A stretch of DNA of 64,000 nt, taken from Ascidia mentula (taxonomy: Eukaryota; Chordata; Ascidiacea; Phlebobranchia; Ascidiidae). Positions 1 through 14,200 of this stretch are shown one piece after another. The notes below the pieces were generated by a model that made no database searches, was not told the DNA's origin, and saw only the letters and a list, made by a program, of their open reading frames with translations. The translations under genes were made by a program, and so were the position numbers. The stretch covers positions 18,055,001 to 18,119,000 of the forward strand of contig OX387202.1 of the NCBI GenBank assembly GCA_947561715.1, in the 5' to 3' direction. Positions within the stretch are counted from its first letter, which is position 1. Every line of letters begins with the position of its first letter.

Positions 1-680
1 TTATAACAAGCAGGTAGGTTTTTGTTACTTTATACCCATTACCATTACTTTATAGGTAGTTTTTAATGCTTCATTTAATTTGTTGGTTATGTATTGCTGC
101 TCATAGTTCAAATCAAACATGTAACCTGCTTCTAAGAAAAATATTTTTATTAAGAGGTGCAGACAGGTGTACACAGCATGTTTTGAGCTGTAAGGTCTCT
201 TCTGTGCTGCTGGTGATTGTGGCACTGGACTAGCTTTTAAACTAGCAGGCTCAGAGATTTCTAATTTGTGGTACCTTTTGGTCGATCCGTTGGGTACCCA
301 AAAATGCTGTAATATTTCATGCAATGGCATGATTTGCAGGATCGCCCCACTGCGCAGGTCCTTGCTTGGCGATCACAGCTATCGTATCGCGATCATGATT
401 TTTCAAATCTTGCTCCGACTTGTCAGGAAAAAGTGGCTGATCCAGCTAGGCTGCAATGCCTGGGCTGCCAAGCCTGCAAACCTAATGTATATACCCAAAA
501 ATGTGCGCTAATATCTGCAGCTCTTAATAATTTTTATGGATTTTTTAGCATGTTTTGTTTTTTTACCCTATGAAAGTTTATTTACGAAATTATGAAGGTG
601 CATCATAGATACTAAAGTTACTGCTGTCTTCCATCGTCTATCCACGTTGGTCCTTTTTACACGACCCGTCTCACTTTCAG
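1..680. other. Left flank, no exon recognised
   Basis: This stretch should be an intron of GPS1, since the exon at 681 begins inside the conserved region and no upstream GPS1 exon could be found here. The short open frames have no recognisable homology. Confidence 0.5.
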
Positions 681-1838
681 TTCGTTTAAATTACTGTTGG
701 AGTTGGAGCCGACCGTTCGTGAGATCGTCTTCGCCTTCTACAAATCCCAGTACGGAAAATGTCTCGCTCTGCTCCAAGACGGTAGGGACGGAATGCTCTT
801 GGATCTTTACTTGTCCCCACATGTCGACAAACTCTATACACAAATTCGCTGCCGAGCCCTTGTGCAAGTGAGATGAATGTTTAAATTTTTTGTGTGGGAT
901 TATAGCGCTTGTATGGAAAATACTAATACACCGGGACACAGAGTTTCGCCGGACTTGATCCATGTATATAAGTCTGTGTAACATAGAAATCTATGCGAAT
1001 ATTAATACAACGCTATGATTTCGTGGAGTATTTCAATTAAAATATTGACAAAAATAACGGATGGTTGCTTTGTTCCCTCAATAAAATTGCCCAAGAAAGT
1101 CAGCTAATTACAGCTTGAACAATACATTTGGCCATTGCTGCAGTAGTATTTCGCCAGAATAACACATTTACCATTTACTCGCAGTACTTCAGCCCTTACA
1201 AACTGGCGGACATGCATCGAATGGCGAGTGCCTTCAACTGCACTGTAGCCAAGCTTGAGGACGAACTCATGCCCCTGATACTGGATGGACAAATTCAAGC
1301 TCGCATCGATTCACAAAATAAGGTTACGTCAAACTTTATGTATCACAGTCTAGTCCACTAGTGGGAAAATATATAGGTTTGTAGGTGACTAATTAGTCGG
1401 CACCGAAATATACAATAGTAAGAAAATGTTATATTCTGTTTTCACTGTGTGCCGTACACTTATTGGCATTTGGTCACGCAATGTGGTCAAAATGAAATTA
1501 AAAATTTTTTTTTTTATGTAGTTTGCTTGAAAAAACAACTATGCAGATGAACAATATACAACAGTAAAAGAAAGATATACCATTAAGGTTATAGAGTTGG
1601 GCGCTTCACAACATGAAAGTTAAATACGCAATTTGCTCCCGTTGTTACTACTTGATTGTGGTTAACCTCAGTCACTCTCTAACAATTTTGTTGATGTTGC
1701 CAGATCCTGCACGCACGAGAAACCGACCACAGAAGTCTCACCTTTGCCAAAACCCTCCATGTTGGTAAGGAGTATTTGCACCGCACCAAAGCTCTAATAC
1801 TCCGAAACGCAGTCATCCGGAACAACTTATCAGTACAG
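681..1838 (+). CDS. GPS1: COP9 signalosome subunit 1, 3' exons (partial)
   Basis: CSN1 is a PCI-domain scaffold subunit of the COP9 signalosome, which removes NEDD8 from cullins. Three exons are clear: 681-867, 1185-1322 and 1704-1838, each with AG/GT borders and consistent phase. They encode the end of the helical repeat region (motif [12 protein letters not shown]), then the PCI winged helix ([14 protein letters not shown], then [20 protein letters not shown]), then the C-terminal helices ([18 protein letters not shown]). Order and spacing match the animal protein. Earlier exons must lie left of the window; none is recognisable in 1-680. The short last coding exon is not settled. Possible acceptors near 2281 and 2651 would each give 15-18 residues and a stop. 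The identification is very secure, the C-terminus is not. Confidence 0.92.
977..1083 (+). repeat. Dispersed repeat, copy 1 (GPS1 intron)
   Basis: About 105 bases closely matching 17221-17315. Both contain gtaacatagaaatct, then tgcgaata, then aaaaataacgg and ctttgttc in the same order and spacing. The family is unknown. Confidence 0.7.
1345..1485 (+). repeat. Miniature element related to the 54.1 kb copy
   Basis: Shares blocks such as tttgtaggtg, gtcggcacc, aaatatacaa, ttatattctgt and ttattggcattt in the same order with 54064-54225. That copy has hAT-like ends. This copy has lost clear termini. Confidence 0.6.
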
Positions 1839-1883
1839 GTGACACTACTGACCTTGTGTGTTGAGCTACTGTGTGTCTACTGT

Positions 1884-2102
1884 AGTGTTTCCCAACTAGT
1901 GGTACGCGACGGTATTCCAGGTGGTACGCGAGCACCTTTCCCTAATTTTCGGATATAGTTCGAATTTAAAAAATCGTAAGTGATATCAAAATGTTTGTTA
2001 TTTCATCCCCTAGATGACTTTGTAACACTTAACTAGGTGGTACGCGTCGAAATTGTTTTACCTCCAAGTGGTACGCAACCACAAAAAGATTGGGAATCAC
2101 TG
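1884..2102. mobile_element. hAT-type miniature inverted-repeat element
   Basis: The left end reads agtgtttcccaact and the right end ttgggaatcact, giving imperfect terminal inverted repeats of the CAGTGnTTCCCAAC type typical of hAT elements. Inside, the word gtggtacgc recurs four times. No transposase is present. Flanking 8 bp duplications are not obvious, so the copy is probably old. Confidence 0.6.
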
Positions 2103-5100
2103 CTAACGTATAATGTCTACTTTGAATTACTTGGAACTTAATGCCATGATTTCGGCTTTCGCTTGTTCACCCATATCTTGACCTTTTATGTAAGGTTGGT
2201 TAAATTATCAGTTAAGTTTCCAGGCCTCTTACATTAAACTTCTGCTTGCTTGGTAACTATAGGTTTTGATACCTAACAGGTTTCCCAACGAAAGAGCCTG
2301 TGTGTTTCAGAAAATCAAAGCTGTTCGTTATAATTTGAATACTGTTGGAAGGGTTTTCTGGCATTGTCAGAATTTTTTTAGTCAGTAAACAAACCCAGAC
2401 TGGCATTTAACAGCGTGAAAAGTAAATTCCTCTTTTAGTCAAACAATTTAAAACCAGCGCTTTTCTCGATTCTTACTATAATGTAGTTTTTTGTTTCTGC
2501 TGGTCCATCCAACGGTAACTGGTAACGGATATTTGCCCGAAGGTAAGTATCGCATACAGCTGTGACGTCGTCCACCCCGTGTTGGTATATGTGTCCTTGC
2601 ATGCGGCTATAGGCACGTTTTAGGCCAACTGGAAAGTTGGTTCAACTGGTTACAGCCGAGGTTCTCGGACTGCACGTCGTGCTGCCCTGGTGCGTCGTTA
2701 TAAATATCCAAGGGCTTCGCGTAACAACTTCAACAAGAAAAACAAAATAAAAAAATTGTAAAATTGCAAATGACAAATCGAGTCGCAGCCTTTTGCGACT
2801 AAATATTGTAAATACTTGAATAAATTGCCCTGGTACATTTATTCTTGGTGCGTCGCAATTGCAATGACTCTTTTACAAATGCGTAAAAGACTTTGAGAAC
2901 CAGTGGGTTCCAGCAAAGCTTGTTTGCAACAAAGTATGCCCGTAAAGCCTTGAATAACAGCAACCCCTAGTCTGCTGTTTTGTTGTTTTCTGGTGTTCAC
3001 ATTTATTCGGTAAAGTTGATGTTTTGATGTGTTGAACATTTAGTCTGCTGTGGACCAGTGGTTTTATGGGGGACCGCGGTTCCTCGGGGCTTCTTGAAAC
3101 GATTAAAGGGGAACCGCAAACATTCCGAAGTCTTTCTTAATCGATATCAAATCATAAGAATGCACGGAAATGTCAGTGGTCTAATTTTTATGTCAAATGT
3201 TGCCTGCTACCGTATCTCAACGGGAGCTTTCAAGCTTGCCGTATTGGAAATATACTGAAATTAAGTTTAATTTACACTGTTGTGTACGACGGGCATTGTG
3301 AGTTTGAATACTGGAGAAATAACAGCTGATTACGTCGGGACCTGTTGACGTAAACAAATCTGACGACGTAAAAAGTGACATTGTTTCTTGTAGAACCCCA
3401 CCAGTAAGGACAGCGAAGCGAGCAGCAGCAACAGATGATGTCATTTCCCTTGAAAACGTATTCTGCATTCTTCTTCTCAGCTGTGTTCCGGATGAATTCT
3501 TAAACGCTTTTCTCAAAGAAAATTCACACTCATACTTGTTATTTTTTCACCGCTTTCCATTAAACTCATTACCATCGACACGTGTGTGTGTGAAGGTTAC
3601 GTGTGGTTAATCTGGCATTGACTTACAATAAGGCGCGAGATTTTATTGAGTAAATAAGGGGACAGTTAATTTCGAGGTAGTCAGGTTTAAGTCCTGTAAG
3701 TTTGAACACTGCTGTATGCAATCACTCGCCTGTCAGTGGTTCTCAACGCTGTTGTTATCGCGTACCACCTACTGTTTTTTTAGTGTTATTGTGTACCACC
3801 TATCTGGTTACCAGGCGAAGTTTAAAACATAATGATACATTATAACACAGGCAACAAACACCGTGATACAAAAATTAATGCTAAAACCAGGTGAGGATTT
3901 TTATGCGCATGTTCCAATGTGCAGAAAATTCGAATTGGTTCGTTACAAACAATTTTGTACGTTTTCTCACATGTAACATATACGATTCGAAAGGAGATCC
4001 CGTACCGCAGGTTAACAAGCAGTCCCTAACAGCTTACACACTCCCTTCAACAGACTGGGTTGATTTGGTGGCTAGTAAAACAATGTTGCCTTAAATGCTG
4101 TTAATCTTAAACTCCGTGAGCCGTTTTCCAAACAATCACACAAGCATTTGACAACAGGGACCATGGAGCGTTTTTTTTGCAAGCAGAGTATAACACCAGA
4201 CGCCAGATGGAGCTAAAGAGCATTTTCTCAAATAAATAATGAGTTTAAGCAACGTCTTCCCTATGATGTCCCTTGGATTTGGAAAATCAGCCAAATGATC
4301 AACTACACTAAAATCTTACGACTGCCGTTACGTTCATTGTGAGTTGGCTAAGTCGGTCGTTACTTTACCCAAACAGCAAAACATGGGTTTTTGCTCTATA
4401 AAAAAGTTTGTAGATATCGGAAACGCCCAATCAACTTTGCGGTGACCACAAACTCGGTATATTACATCACCGACAACATATAATGTTTTTCGAAAATTTG
4501 CGCGTTTCTGGTCGTGAATTGCGCACAACCTACGTATATCCACCCCACAATCAACACAGCTGTGTCCTGTTTTGACTGATGCGCCAAAACGAAATGAACA
4601 GCCGACCTACAGCTTTTCCTATCTGTTTCCAGTAAAGTGCAAGTTCGTTAAACGCTTCCACTCTGCACACAATCAATACAACCGACCATAAATGCCGGAA
4701 CACCTCCCGTGTAACTTCTGTTTACTGTCTGTTTATTTTACATACACGACAATAGGCAAACCGGCGTCAAAACGCAATGTATCGGCAAATCGCACACCGA
4801 CATGTTACATGAAAACACAAAATCTTCGTGAAAGTGTCAAAGGTTATTGACGGTTGATACGGGCGATAAGTCATGTGCACAATAACAGAGCGCTGACAGC
4901 ACAGCAATGGCGACACAAACACTCATTCTGTCATATAGATAAAAGTAACATATTTTGATCTTTTTGGAATGGGTTCTTGCGTTTGGTCACATGTTTTGAA
5001 GATAATTGCATCAAATGATCGGTTTTGTAACAATTGACAAAAGGAATTGAACTAAACGAATGAGCAGGGAACAGTAATTAAAACGATTTACAGCATTGTC

Positions 5101-5260
5101 TGGTTTACAACGAACAAAGACTTAAACGAGAGACTCTCATCGGTTTCCAAAATCCCAATTGACTCTGTACCGAAAAGTCGCGCCGAAAGAAAATTAAGAA
5201 CCTGATTGAGTAAAATAAAAAAATCTACTGTATATAACCACCCTCGAGTATATTCTCCGT
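2103..5260. other. Spacer between GPS1 and the minus-strand lipoxygenase-like gene
   Basis: Two convergent genes end here, so 3' UTRs and probably the last GPS1 exon are included. AATAAA-like signals lie near 2741 and 2819. A hAT-like end (cagtggttctcaacg) is at 3733, followed by two gtaccacct words, and another cagtggtt end is near 3055. No further gene is recognised. Confidence 0.5.
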
Positions 5261-8200
5261 TCAAAAACAAATCGTTGAAACAAAACTTTCCAGAGGCAAA
5301 AGCTGCATCGTCTGCGGGAGATTCAGGTCCCTGGGCCTCCCCGGTATTAAGGTTTCCGTTTCTTCCTTCTGCAAGGCCTTGTCCACCTCCTTTAGCTCCT
5401 GCATGAACTGACTTGCGGCATCCACAGCCAACCTCTCCGACTTGCCATCGAAATTGTATTTGACAGCTAGGAGGCTAAGGTCATGTACCACATCGGGGAT
5501 GTAATCGACGAAAATGTTTGCAAAGATTCTGGACAAAAATTTAGGATTGTTGAATTGTAAATTGAACTGGTTTTAAGTTTGTAAACGAATAGTTGGTTTG
5601 TCTCTAATAATGCGCGGCCAAGTTTTGCAATGTAACGACTGTAAAAAAGAATTCACACACAAATAAGCACAAGTAGCAGATTGTACAGTCACAGCACTAA
5701 TTTAGGACTGAAAAAAATAGTGCAAAATGATTATAACAACAAACAAGACTTAGACTAGCATATAGATAAAACAGTGCTGACTGTAATAGAATTCGGGGCC
5801 ACAAAAAAGGTAGGTGCCTTAACACTTTTATGACCGCAAAGTCAATCGTGGTTAGCGTGCACCGCGTTGTCGTTTCCAGTGAACGAGTTAAGCTCATAAC
5901 AAGATAAACGAAATCAGGAGGGTTATTAAGGGGTCAGCTTCCACAGTTTCGGCAATTTTTCGGTTCATGGATGGCTGGGCTCATTTTGTTGTGCGGACAA
6001 TTATGGCTGGCTAAACCATCACAGTAAGCGACCTTTGAAGCACGTGCAATGACTCAAATACCTGCAGTTCGTTTGCTTGGTGCACACAAGGTGAATAACG
6101 TAATTTTATTCCGTAGTACAGTGGCCGAAAATACACCAAGGGTAAAAGGTTTAACACGACTGGGGATTATGGCGAGGTAACGACGTCGAAAACGTGTCGT
6201 TTACCAGTTAAACTCGGACTGTGCGTGAAAAGATTTTGGTAATGATTCACGTTGTTAACAGCATCTGATATCCACTACCGTGCGTGCGTGCTTGCGTACG
6301 TGTGCACAATTAATTAATTTCCAAAAAAAGGAAGGGTTGCAGCTATTTTGCCGATGTGGAATAGTTATTTTGAATTAGTCAGAGTGACATAATCAATTAC
6401 GCTACAATACCGTTTTTGGCTGGCTGCTTACAGTGTAATTTTTTTTTTTTTTTTTTGCCTTTGTCGAAAAAGTTTTGATTTTTAATGGCGTCGCGTAAAT
6501 GTTTAAACTCAAAGTGGATGCAAATACCAGGATGAATTACCTTTGTACTATCGAAAATTTTAAACACAGGAAAAAGTATTTCGAAAGATTGATGATTTGC
6601 ACCTTGGGAGTTTGGTCGCACACGAAAAAGTTTAAAAACCACTGCATAGTATCTTTCGGTAGCACCGTGTCGCAGTTGCATTACGTAACGGGGCATTTCC
6701 ACAGTTTTAGTTTTTACTTTTGGTCATAGCTTCCTGGTAATATACCCGTATGTTTATTGACCCCGATAGAACTTCCTTATGAACTATTTCATTGCGAAGA
6801 GACTTAAGTTTCGGTGAATTCCGTTGCGTGCAAGCAACTACTTGGAGGTCGGGCCGAGGCCAAACAAAATTTGTCGTCATTATCAATGAGGACACGCGAA
6901 TGTCCTGTCTCCCATACCGGGGTTTTAATACATTCAAACTATTTTTTTTGTCAATCGTACAAAACTGATTACTACAAAATGCAACAAGTTTCGGTTCAAA
7001 GCGTTTTTTGATGTTGTGTAGCCGATGCGTCAATCAACGCGAGTCACGATCGTGCTTTTAGTATAGAGTTCAACGCCGGTGGCTGAAAAGAAGTCGTTGG
7101 TGATGAACTATAAACGATGAGTAATGATGTGCTCTATACATGGCTTGCCTTATATACCTCGATATATTAGATCATCGCTCAAAGGTTTTCCGGCAACGAC
7201 GCTTTTAGCTTCGAAAGATGAATACACATCGCAGTACAAAAATACCCCCCCAGCATAAACAATATCTTTATGTAACTGTATCGTGCATGGTTTTACTGCG
7301 ACTTGGATTGTAGGCTTTGGGTATTTAAAAGCAAAACTTGAAATCTTAATGATTAAAGCTTTATGATGGGCAATGTGGAGCCAATAATATGAATTGTTTT
7401 CTCCGTAAGGTTGCACCTAGTTTGGTGCCCAACGGATGACGGTGATTGTATAGTCACCACAAAGTGGAAGTCTTTGCTTGGCCGTTTGATCAGCAAAGTC
7501 GTCTTATAGTCACACCAGCTGCACTGATGAGACCTTTTAGGTCGAAACAGTGGCCATCTGTCTGCAGCTTTTCACAATTAAAGCTTTACCTTGTTCTGGT
7601 AACGTGTTTGAGTTTCATCAGCAATTCTGGGTTTCTCCTCACTTTCTCGTAACTGAGGTTTGGATCGCCAGCAAGAAGCTCGTCCCAAACTTCCACGTTG
7701 TCGAAGCTTTCAAAGGGGTAGCGAATTTCCATGCAAGCGTATTTGAATCCGTACGTCAGTGCAAAACCTATGTGGTCGCAGTAATGCACGATTGCTGCCT
7801 GCAAAAGCAAATCGTGTCAGCGACATACTATGCTTATGTAAGGGTATTGCAGCTATACAGCTAATAAATCACATGTTATGTAACAATTTTAAATATTACT
7901 ATTACAACTATGTGTCAACGCTACTAGTTTTAGAATACGTTTCGCTTTATTAAGCATCATCAGTTCTGCACAAACAGAATAAACAGAAAAGACACAGTTA
8001 AATGATAAAACGATAAAACTGGCCGAACAAAAACAGTACAAATCGCTGAAATTACATAACAACAATTTACGAATTCAAATGCTGAAAATGCTTTTGTCAC
8101 ATGACATTTCTTCGAAAATGTCAAAAACGTGTTTGGCGTTGCCATGATCGACACAGAGCCGTTGCATGTGATTTTACAAACATTGATAACCTTAAAGCAT

Positions 8201-11200
8201 ATTTTATTGCTTAATAGAAAAGTAGATGGAAACCCTATAAAGTAAGTAGCAGGGCCACAAAAATTATACATTGGTATCGCAAGACCTGACACGTTTATTG
8301 TTTCTCTTGATGGAAAATAGATTATATTCGAATAAGACAGAAACTGAGGATGCCAACAGGCAAAATTATTATTTCCGTTAAAAAATAGAGATCATACACT
8401 GTCGCAGGTCGCCCTTTACTGCTTTTGGAGTCTCAGGAATATGATGTTAGTAGTTATACCTCGCAACACCCGACACATTTATTGCGTTTTTTATCGCACA
8501 CGGTTATGTAACAAAATTGCGCATCGTCGGGGTCGCATTGAATCGAATACGGCGTTCAGACACGTCAATAATTTGATAGCTATTTTATTCCTGCCGCTTT
8601 AACCACCAACATACGATGCCAAAACTCAAAACTTGTGTTTGAATAAAGAACAAAAAAAATAACTCGTTCTGCTCACGTTGTGGATGAACGTAGCTAGCAC
8701 GTCCACCATGTCCACGTCTTCGATGCCTGGCACGTGCCTCGCCATTGCCCGTGACATATTTTCCCATTCGCGTTTGTCGATCAAATGCTCCACTGACTGC
8801 ACGAACCGCTTTACCGGTCCGTAGTAGGAGGCGAGGAAGCGAAGGTACGGAAGCTCCTGATACTTTTTGTGTTGAACGTACGGCGGTGGAAAATGGGGGT
8901 GTTGGCTTTCTTGGGAGTCCGAGTTCTGAAACAGAAAATTTGTAAAATCTTATGAAATGTTAGATATTCAACCGCGCCCTTACAAGTTCAAAAACGTTAA
9001 AATATTATAAAACTTTTTGTAAAAGACGCGTTTATTTTTAGAAAACATGTTTCGCTTTTAATAAGCATCTTTAACTCTTTCCACTCCGGACCATTTTCGC
9101 TGAACTGGCTCTAGAATCCGAGATTTTTGAGCAAAAATGACAATTTTCAAACACTTCCCATTTCGTGAATATATAAATTAAAGCGGTTACCAGTATCGCA
9201 AAAGAAAGGGTAAACCCCCGTGCTGTATCTAGGCAAGTTTCAGCTTGCTGCGAACAGTAGTTCGATAATTTTATGGCTTTCACCAATAGGACCTTTTTCA
9301 ACTTTTTCCAAACTGGTGAAAATTGCTTGTTTTGGGGTATGGTTGCAAATGAAATACTCACGGCCCAATTGTAAGGTGTAATAGTTAGATTTTTGGTGTG
9401 TAACACACCAATGTAATGTAGGGTCAGGGAAAAATTACAATTCTTGTCCAGTGATAGTTGTTTTTATGTAACAGCCCATCGAATTTTCACATTTTTTCTC
9501 AAATATGGTGAAAAATCAAAAAAATATTTTTCTGAACTTTGTATATATCTAACTTACTTGTGAGGTTTTTTTGTACACAGGCTTTGTAGTGCTGTAGTAT
9601 GCATTATGCAAACATCTATTTACAAAAATAAGTCAAAACCTGTTCAAAAATTCCTCAAATTTTCAAAAATGTCTTGTTATACTATTCGCATGTGTTCTTT
9701 TCACCATCTATACATTTGAAATACTCACAAGCTTGTTTTTTATTCAAAATAGTTCAAATTTGTACCAAATGGAGTACTACAAGTGTGCTTTTATGGAAAA
9801 TTTTGACTTCACTGATAGCATGTGTAGTTTTTCCACAAAGACCCTTGCAAATCATGCATTTTTTAGTATTTTTCAAAAAACAACCATGAAGAAATGAAAG
9901 AAGAGAAACAGAGTAAAAAAAGACTATACACAATATTCAACCATGTTGTGAAACTTTGCATGCAATTGTTTACACATAATGTCACACTGAATGTTTGACA
10001 ACTGTATAAATTGCTTTTGAACTGCTCTGGCTGTAGTCTGAAGTTGCTCGACTGACCTTGTCGAAACCTTTCTTTGAGTGGAGAAATTGGATTGCATTTT
10101 CAAATGTGTTGTGGTTATGAAGGTTTCTTTGTGATATCCATGTTTATTGTAATGCAAAAAAAGGTATTTGGGTCTGATACTACAACTGGGACCAATTCAT
10201 GTAACAACATTTTCTTGTCGTTTGGTCTCAGAAATGCCCCCCACTTGCCATACTTTGCCTCCAAATGAATTTTGGACCTGTTTTGCCAAAACTGCTTTCT
10301 GTTTTTGCACAGTACAAGGTTTTTCTTGATTCATGTACAAGCTGATTAATTACAGGACAATAATATCTAGCCGACTCATTCCTTTTCTACCACAAGAACC
10401 ATAATCTTGCATTTGCTTCGCAGGCTTTATGACGTCACAGTGGACATTCAACACGCTCGTAATTTTTATGCCGAAGGTTCAAGCGATCTCTGTAGTTACA
10501 GTACCGATCCTATTTTCACTGTTACAGCGCGTTGCTGGTCGTATTGCAACCAAAATATGTGAAAACAGTGCAAAAATACACCCAAAATTTGCAAAAAAAT
10601 TAGCGTTATATATGTTGACCAAAATTCATCAAAACATTATTGTAGACTTTTGTTGACGCGAGGAACTGTTTTTCCATCCTAGTACATTCAAACGAATGTA
10701 TTTTTGCGCGGCCAAGGCTTACGATTGCGACGCAATGACGATTTTATTTACCGTCTATATATAGACGCTTGGATTCTACGGCATGCGCGAAATCGTCTAT
10801 ATATAGACGCTCGGAGTGGAAAGAGTTAACAAGCGAGATTTGACGTTTTGGCAAAAGGTTTGTAATACCTTGAAATTGACATTAAAGTTTAACTTGTGTC
10901 ACGCAAAAAAGAGGTGTTGCTGGTTAGGTTGATTTCGTGAGGTAAAAATATTTGCATTGAAATTCAGAAACGGTTCGTTCTTCGTGCTTTTAGTTCACTG
11001 TTAAAATCGTCGCGCGGAGTCCCAATGTTTGCCTTCTTTTGTTGGGGCGGGAAGTTCTATTTGTATTACATTTCAGAAAATCATTTATAATGCCAGTGCC
11101 GAAACGATTGCCCAGCAATAAAGGCCGGTGCTACGAAACAGGTTGTGAAATAGCGCAGGCTTAAATTCCTTGAAGAAACGAGCACAAAACTATGCAAAAT

Positions 11201-14200
11201 TACGTTTGTTGTGCTGACAATACTCCTGCCAGGTCCATTCGTAAAAATGTTATTTCCTTATTTTGGCAGTCAGCTGTAACTTTACATAGAATGACGTTAA
11301 AGTTCGGATTATCACGTTACATTGGTGGTTCAACATGACTGCTCTCTTGTCCTATCCTGCATACAATCGTGTGGGTTTTGATACGGATGGTTTTCATCAC
11401 GTGTCAATCTGCCGACAGCTCGATATCCCTCAACATTCTTGAGGTTTTTGCGTAATTTGTAATCTGAATGCGCGTGTGTTTGAACATTCTCCCTGCATCG
11501 TAGCGTGTAGCGGAAAATGTGTTTATTTTTGAAAATTTGCTCTTGTGGTGTCGCCGGGAACTCAAGATGTAAAAAACAACAACAATACCTTGTGTGCCTT
11601 TTTCTTGCCTTCCAGATGATAATGGGTGTGGCATTTCTTGATCACACCTTCGATAAACTGCTCCTTGTTGACTGGAATAACCTTCCACATGTAATAGTAT
11701 TTGTCTAGAAAGGTTTGGGAGTTGTCGGTTGATACGTTGATATTCAATGCCTGTAAAAAACGAAAATACTGGGTTTTGGCAGGAAACTATATACACTTTT
11801 TACCACTCGATATAACACAAAACAAGACGTTGCCAGGTTACCAGTGTAAAGTTTACCAGTGTAAACTTGTAACCTTTAAAGGAACAACAACAAAATAAAC
11901 TTGACAAATGTGATGAGGGGTTTATCGTTTCAGAAATGATAGTGTACTGAATACAGCCATTTTTCAGCAAAGAGGGGATTTGTCAGAACTCATCGCCTAC
12001 CTGATAATTTATTCTCTCCGTGTATCGTATGTGAGGTTCCAGTAGTCGGCGCAGGAAGCTGTTTGCGGGTAAAACAGTCTTTGTGATCACAGCTGTTGTC
12101 GACGGAAACACGAAATGAACGTGTGTGTGACTCAATCCGGGTGCGCTGAATGTCAACCCCACCTAAAAGAGGGCCTTACGATTACCCACCACTTACATGC
12201 AAAGGTCATGTATTTTTTGTCACGGGGTGAAAGAAATTGCGTAAGCAATGAGGAATAGCGGCTGCTGGGAAACGTTACGTGACGTTACGCAATTTTTCAT
12301 GCCTCTCTTGTTACTCCCAACGAGGTACCGACAACACAATATTTATACAACTGTTGTCTCACCATTGAAAAATGCTGTTCATATTTCACAAAAAAAACGG
12401 GTAAACTTTCTGGTAGCCAGCATTTAAATCATGTAACGTATCGTTTCCCAACAAAATTTAGCTATACTTTGTGTATAAACGTGGCTAAATAATCGCCAAC
12501 AAAGCTATAAAATTGGTGGTCTTGCATGGAATACCTGAGCGTGCAGTTTGGCGAGTTTCCAGTCCGCCAACTTATCGTCTGAACAAGGCCAATGAACCAC
12601 TTTGTCCTCCTTCAGTATTATCGATATTTTGGTGTGCTCTTTGTTAAACCGGATTTCCCGGACGTCCCAATGGAAGTTCTGCATGTTTACTGGACCTTAC
12701 ATTTTATAACATTACATCGTAGCGTGCTGAATACTGCATGCTCTTCTATAGCAAACTTTATTTTTCGACGTTTCTCGACGTTTCGGCTGTTTTGCAGCAG
12801 CCTTCATCGCAGGAGGTATGAAATGCGTATTAAGCAATGTGGACAATGTTGTGGCACATAAACAAAGAAAAAAAGCTTGTCGTACGTATATACCTTGTAG
12901 AGGTTAAAATTCTCCATTCCCTCAAATACCATCCTGTACATTTGCATCTCTTCGTCGTAGCGCACCGAGTGGGCATACAGGGTGTGCGTGAGCATGAAGA
13001 TGAGTGTTTCCTCTGAAATTACCCAGAACTTTTGATATCCGAGAAGATACCTCGCGATCTGGAACAGATTGATGTTTCATCTTATGACATACAAATCACC
13101 TTTTTACGCTTATTGAACCTAAACAACCGTGAATCTCCATGACGGAATTTTTGCCGCTGAAATGATGCCGCGAAAAAACACTCGGATTTGTTTGCTTTGG
13201 GGGCGTCATTTCAGCAAGTTCATTCAAAAGTCCCCTTTAGTCGTGCGGTGTTGATCGCTTGTGTAAACTTTGCAGTCCAGACCGTTAAATTCTATGCGTG
13301 CTATTTGACTGGTATTTGAAACAGAGATCGGAAAGCTTTTGGGTAAAGTAGTAGAGATATAGCATGCATGCTGTTGTGCGTAGGCCTACAAATACGAATT
13401 GTAACATTTTATATTAGCTTATACGTCGATCCTTGTACATAGTACTATACAACTTCTGTTATTCTCGAACTAGTAACATCTGAATAGGACACTTAGATCC
13501 ATTTTACAAGGATTAAGCGGCACAAAGATTGGAACACGCTGTATATGTGCAAACGTACCTCTCTTGCGCACCAAACCGTCATACGGTAAAGGTAAAGCGG
13601 CGACCGAAATTTCAAAAATTGGAGCTCATCGTCATCGGCCACTTGGGTTATATCCGATACCTGGAACAGATTATAACGTAAGACGTGAGTGTTGTTGGGC
13701 ATGTTCTCACGATCTTGATAAAATCAATGTGCATAATTTTACAAGATAAGGTAACTCGAACGAGGAAATTCGCCAAAAATGTGATTTAGTATTAAAGCCG
13801 CTTTACGCTGCGGGCGACAGCTCAGTGGAAAAAACAAGTGATTTAAATACAGGCAAAATTTGTTTATTAGGTCCTTGACGCCGGATTTAACCGACCACAA
13901 AACAGAGGCAATTTTCCTCCATTTTTTGTCAACAATTTTTTTGTATTGCGTTGCGTTTCAATCGCCAGAATGGTTTGGCTCGTCACATGGACCGAATTTG
14001 AAGATGTGCAACGGACCGTTTTGCTCATTTGACCTAAGTATGCAGTAGCCCGTTTAGCAGCTGTCATTACCTCAACCGCGCGGGTCGGTAATTGTTGCGG
14101 ATGCTCCTAGTAATGAAAAGAAGTGATGTCGCTTTTTGCGACCCCACCATCCAGGCAACTTACCGGATATTTGTAGTTAACAACGCCGACGCGTCCTGTG

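Noticed and set aside
2270-2700. Two candidate last exons of GPS1
   Set aside because: Both keep frame but neither peptide resembles the conserved C-terminus, so none was added to the model.
6439-6456. Poly-T run as a retroelement tail
   Set aside because: Isolated homopolymer in an intron with no flanking duplication or element body.
11404-11796. 130-codon frame on the minus strand
   Set aside because: A wrong-frame shadow of exon 6 of the minus-strand lipoxygenase-like gene.
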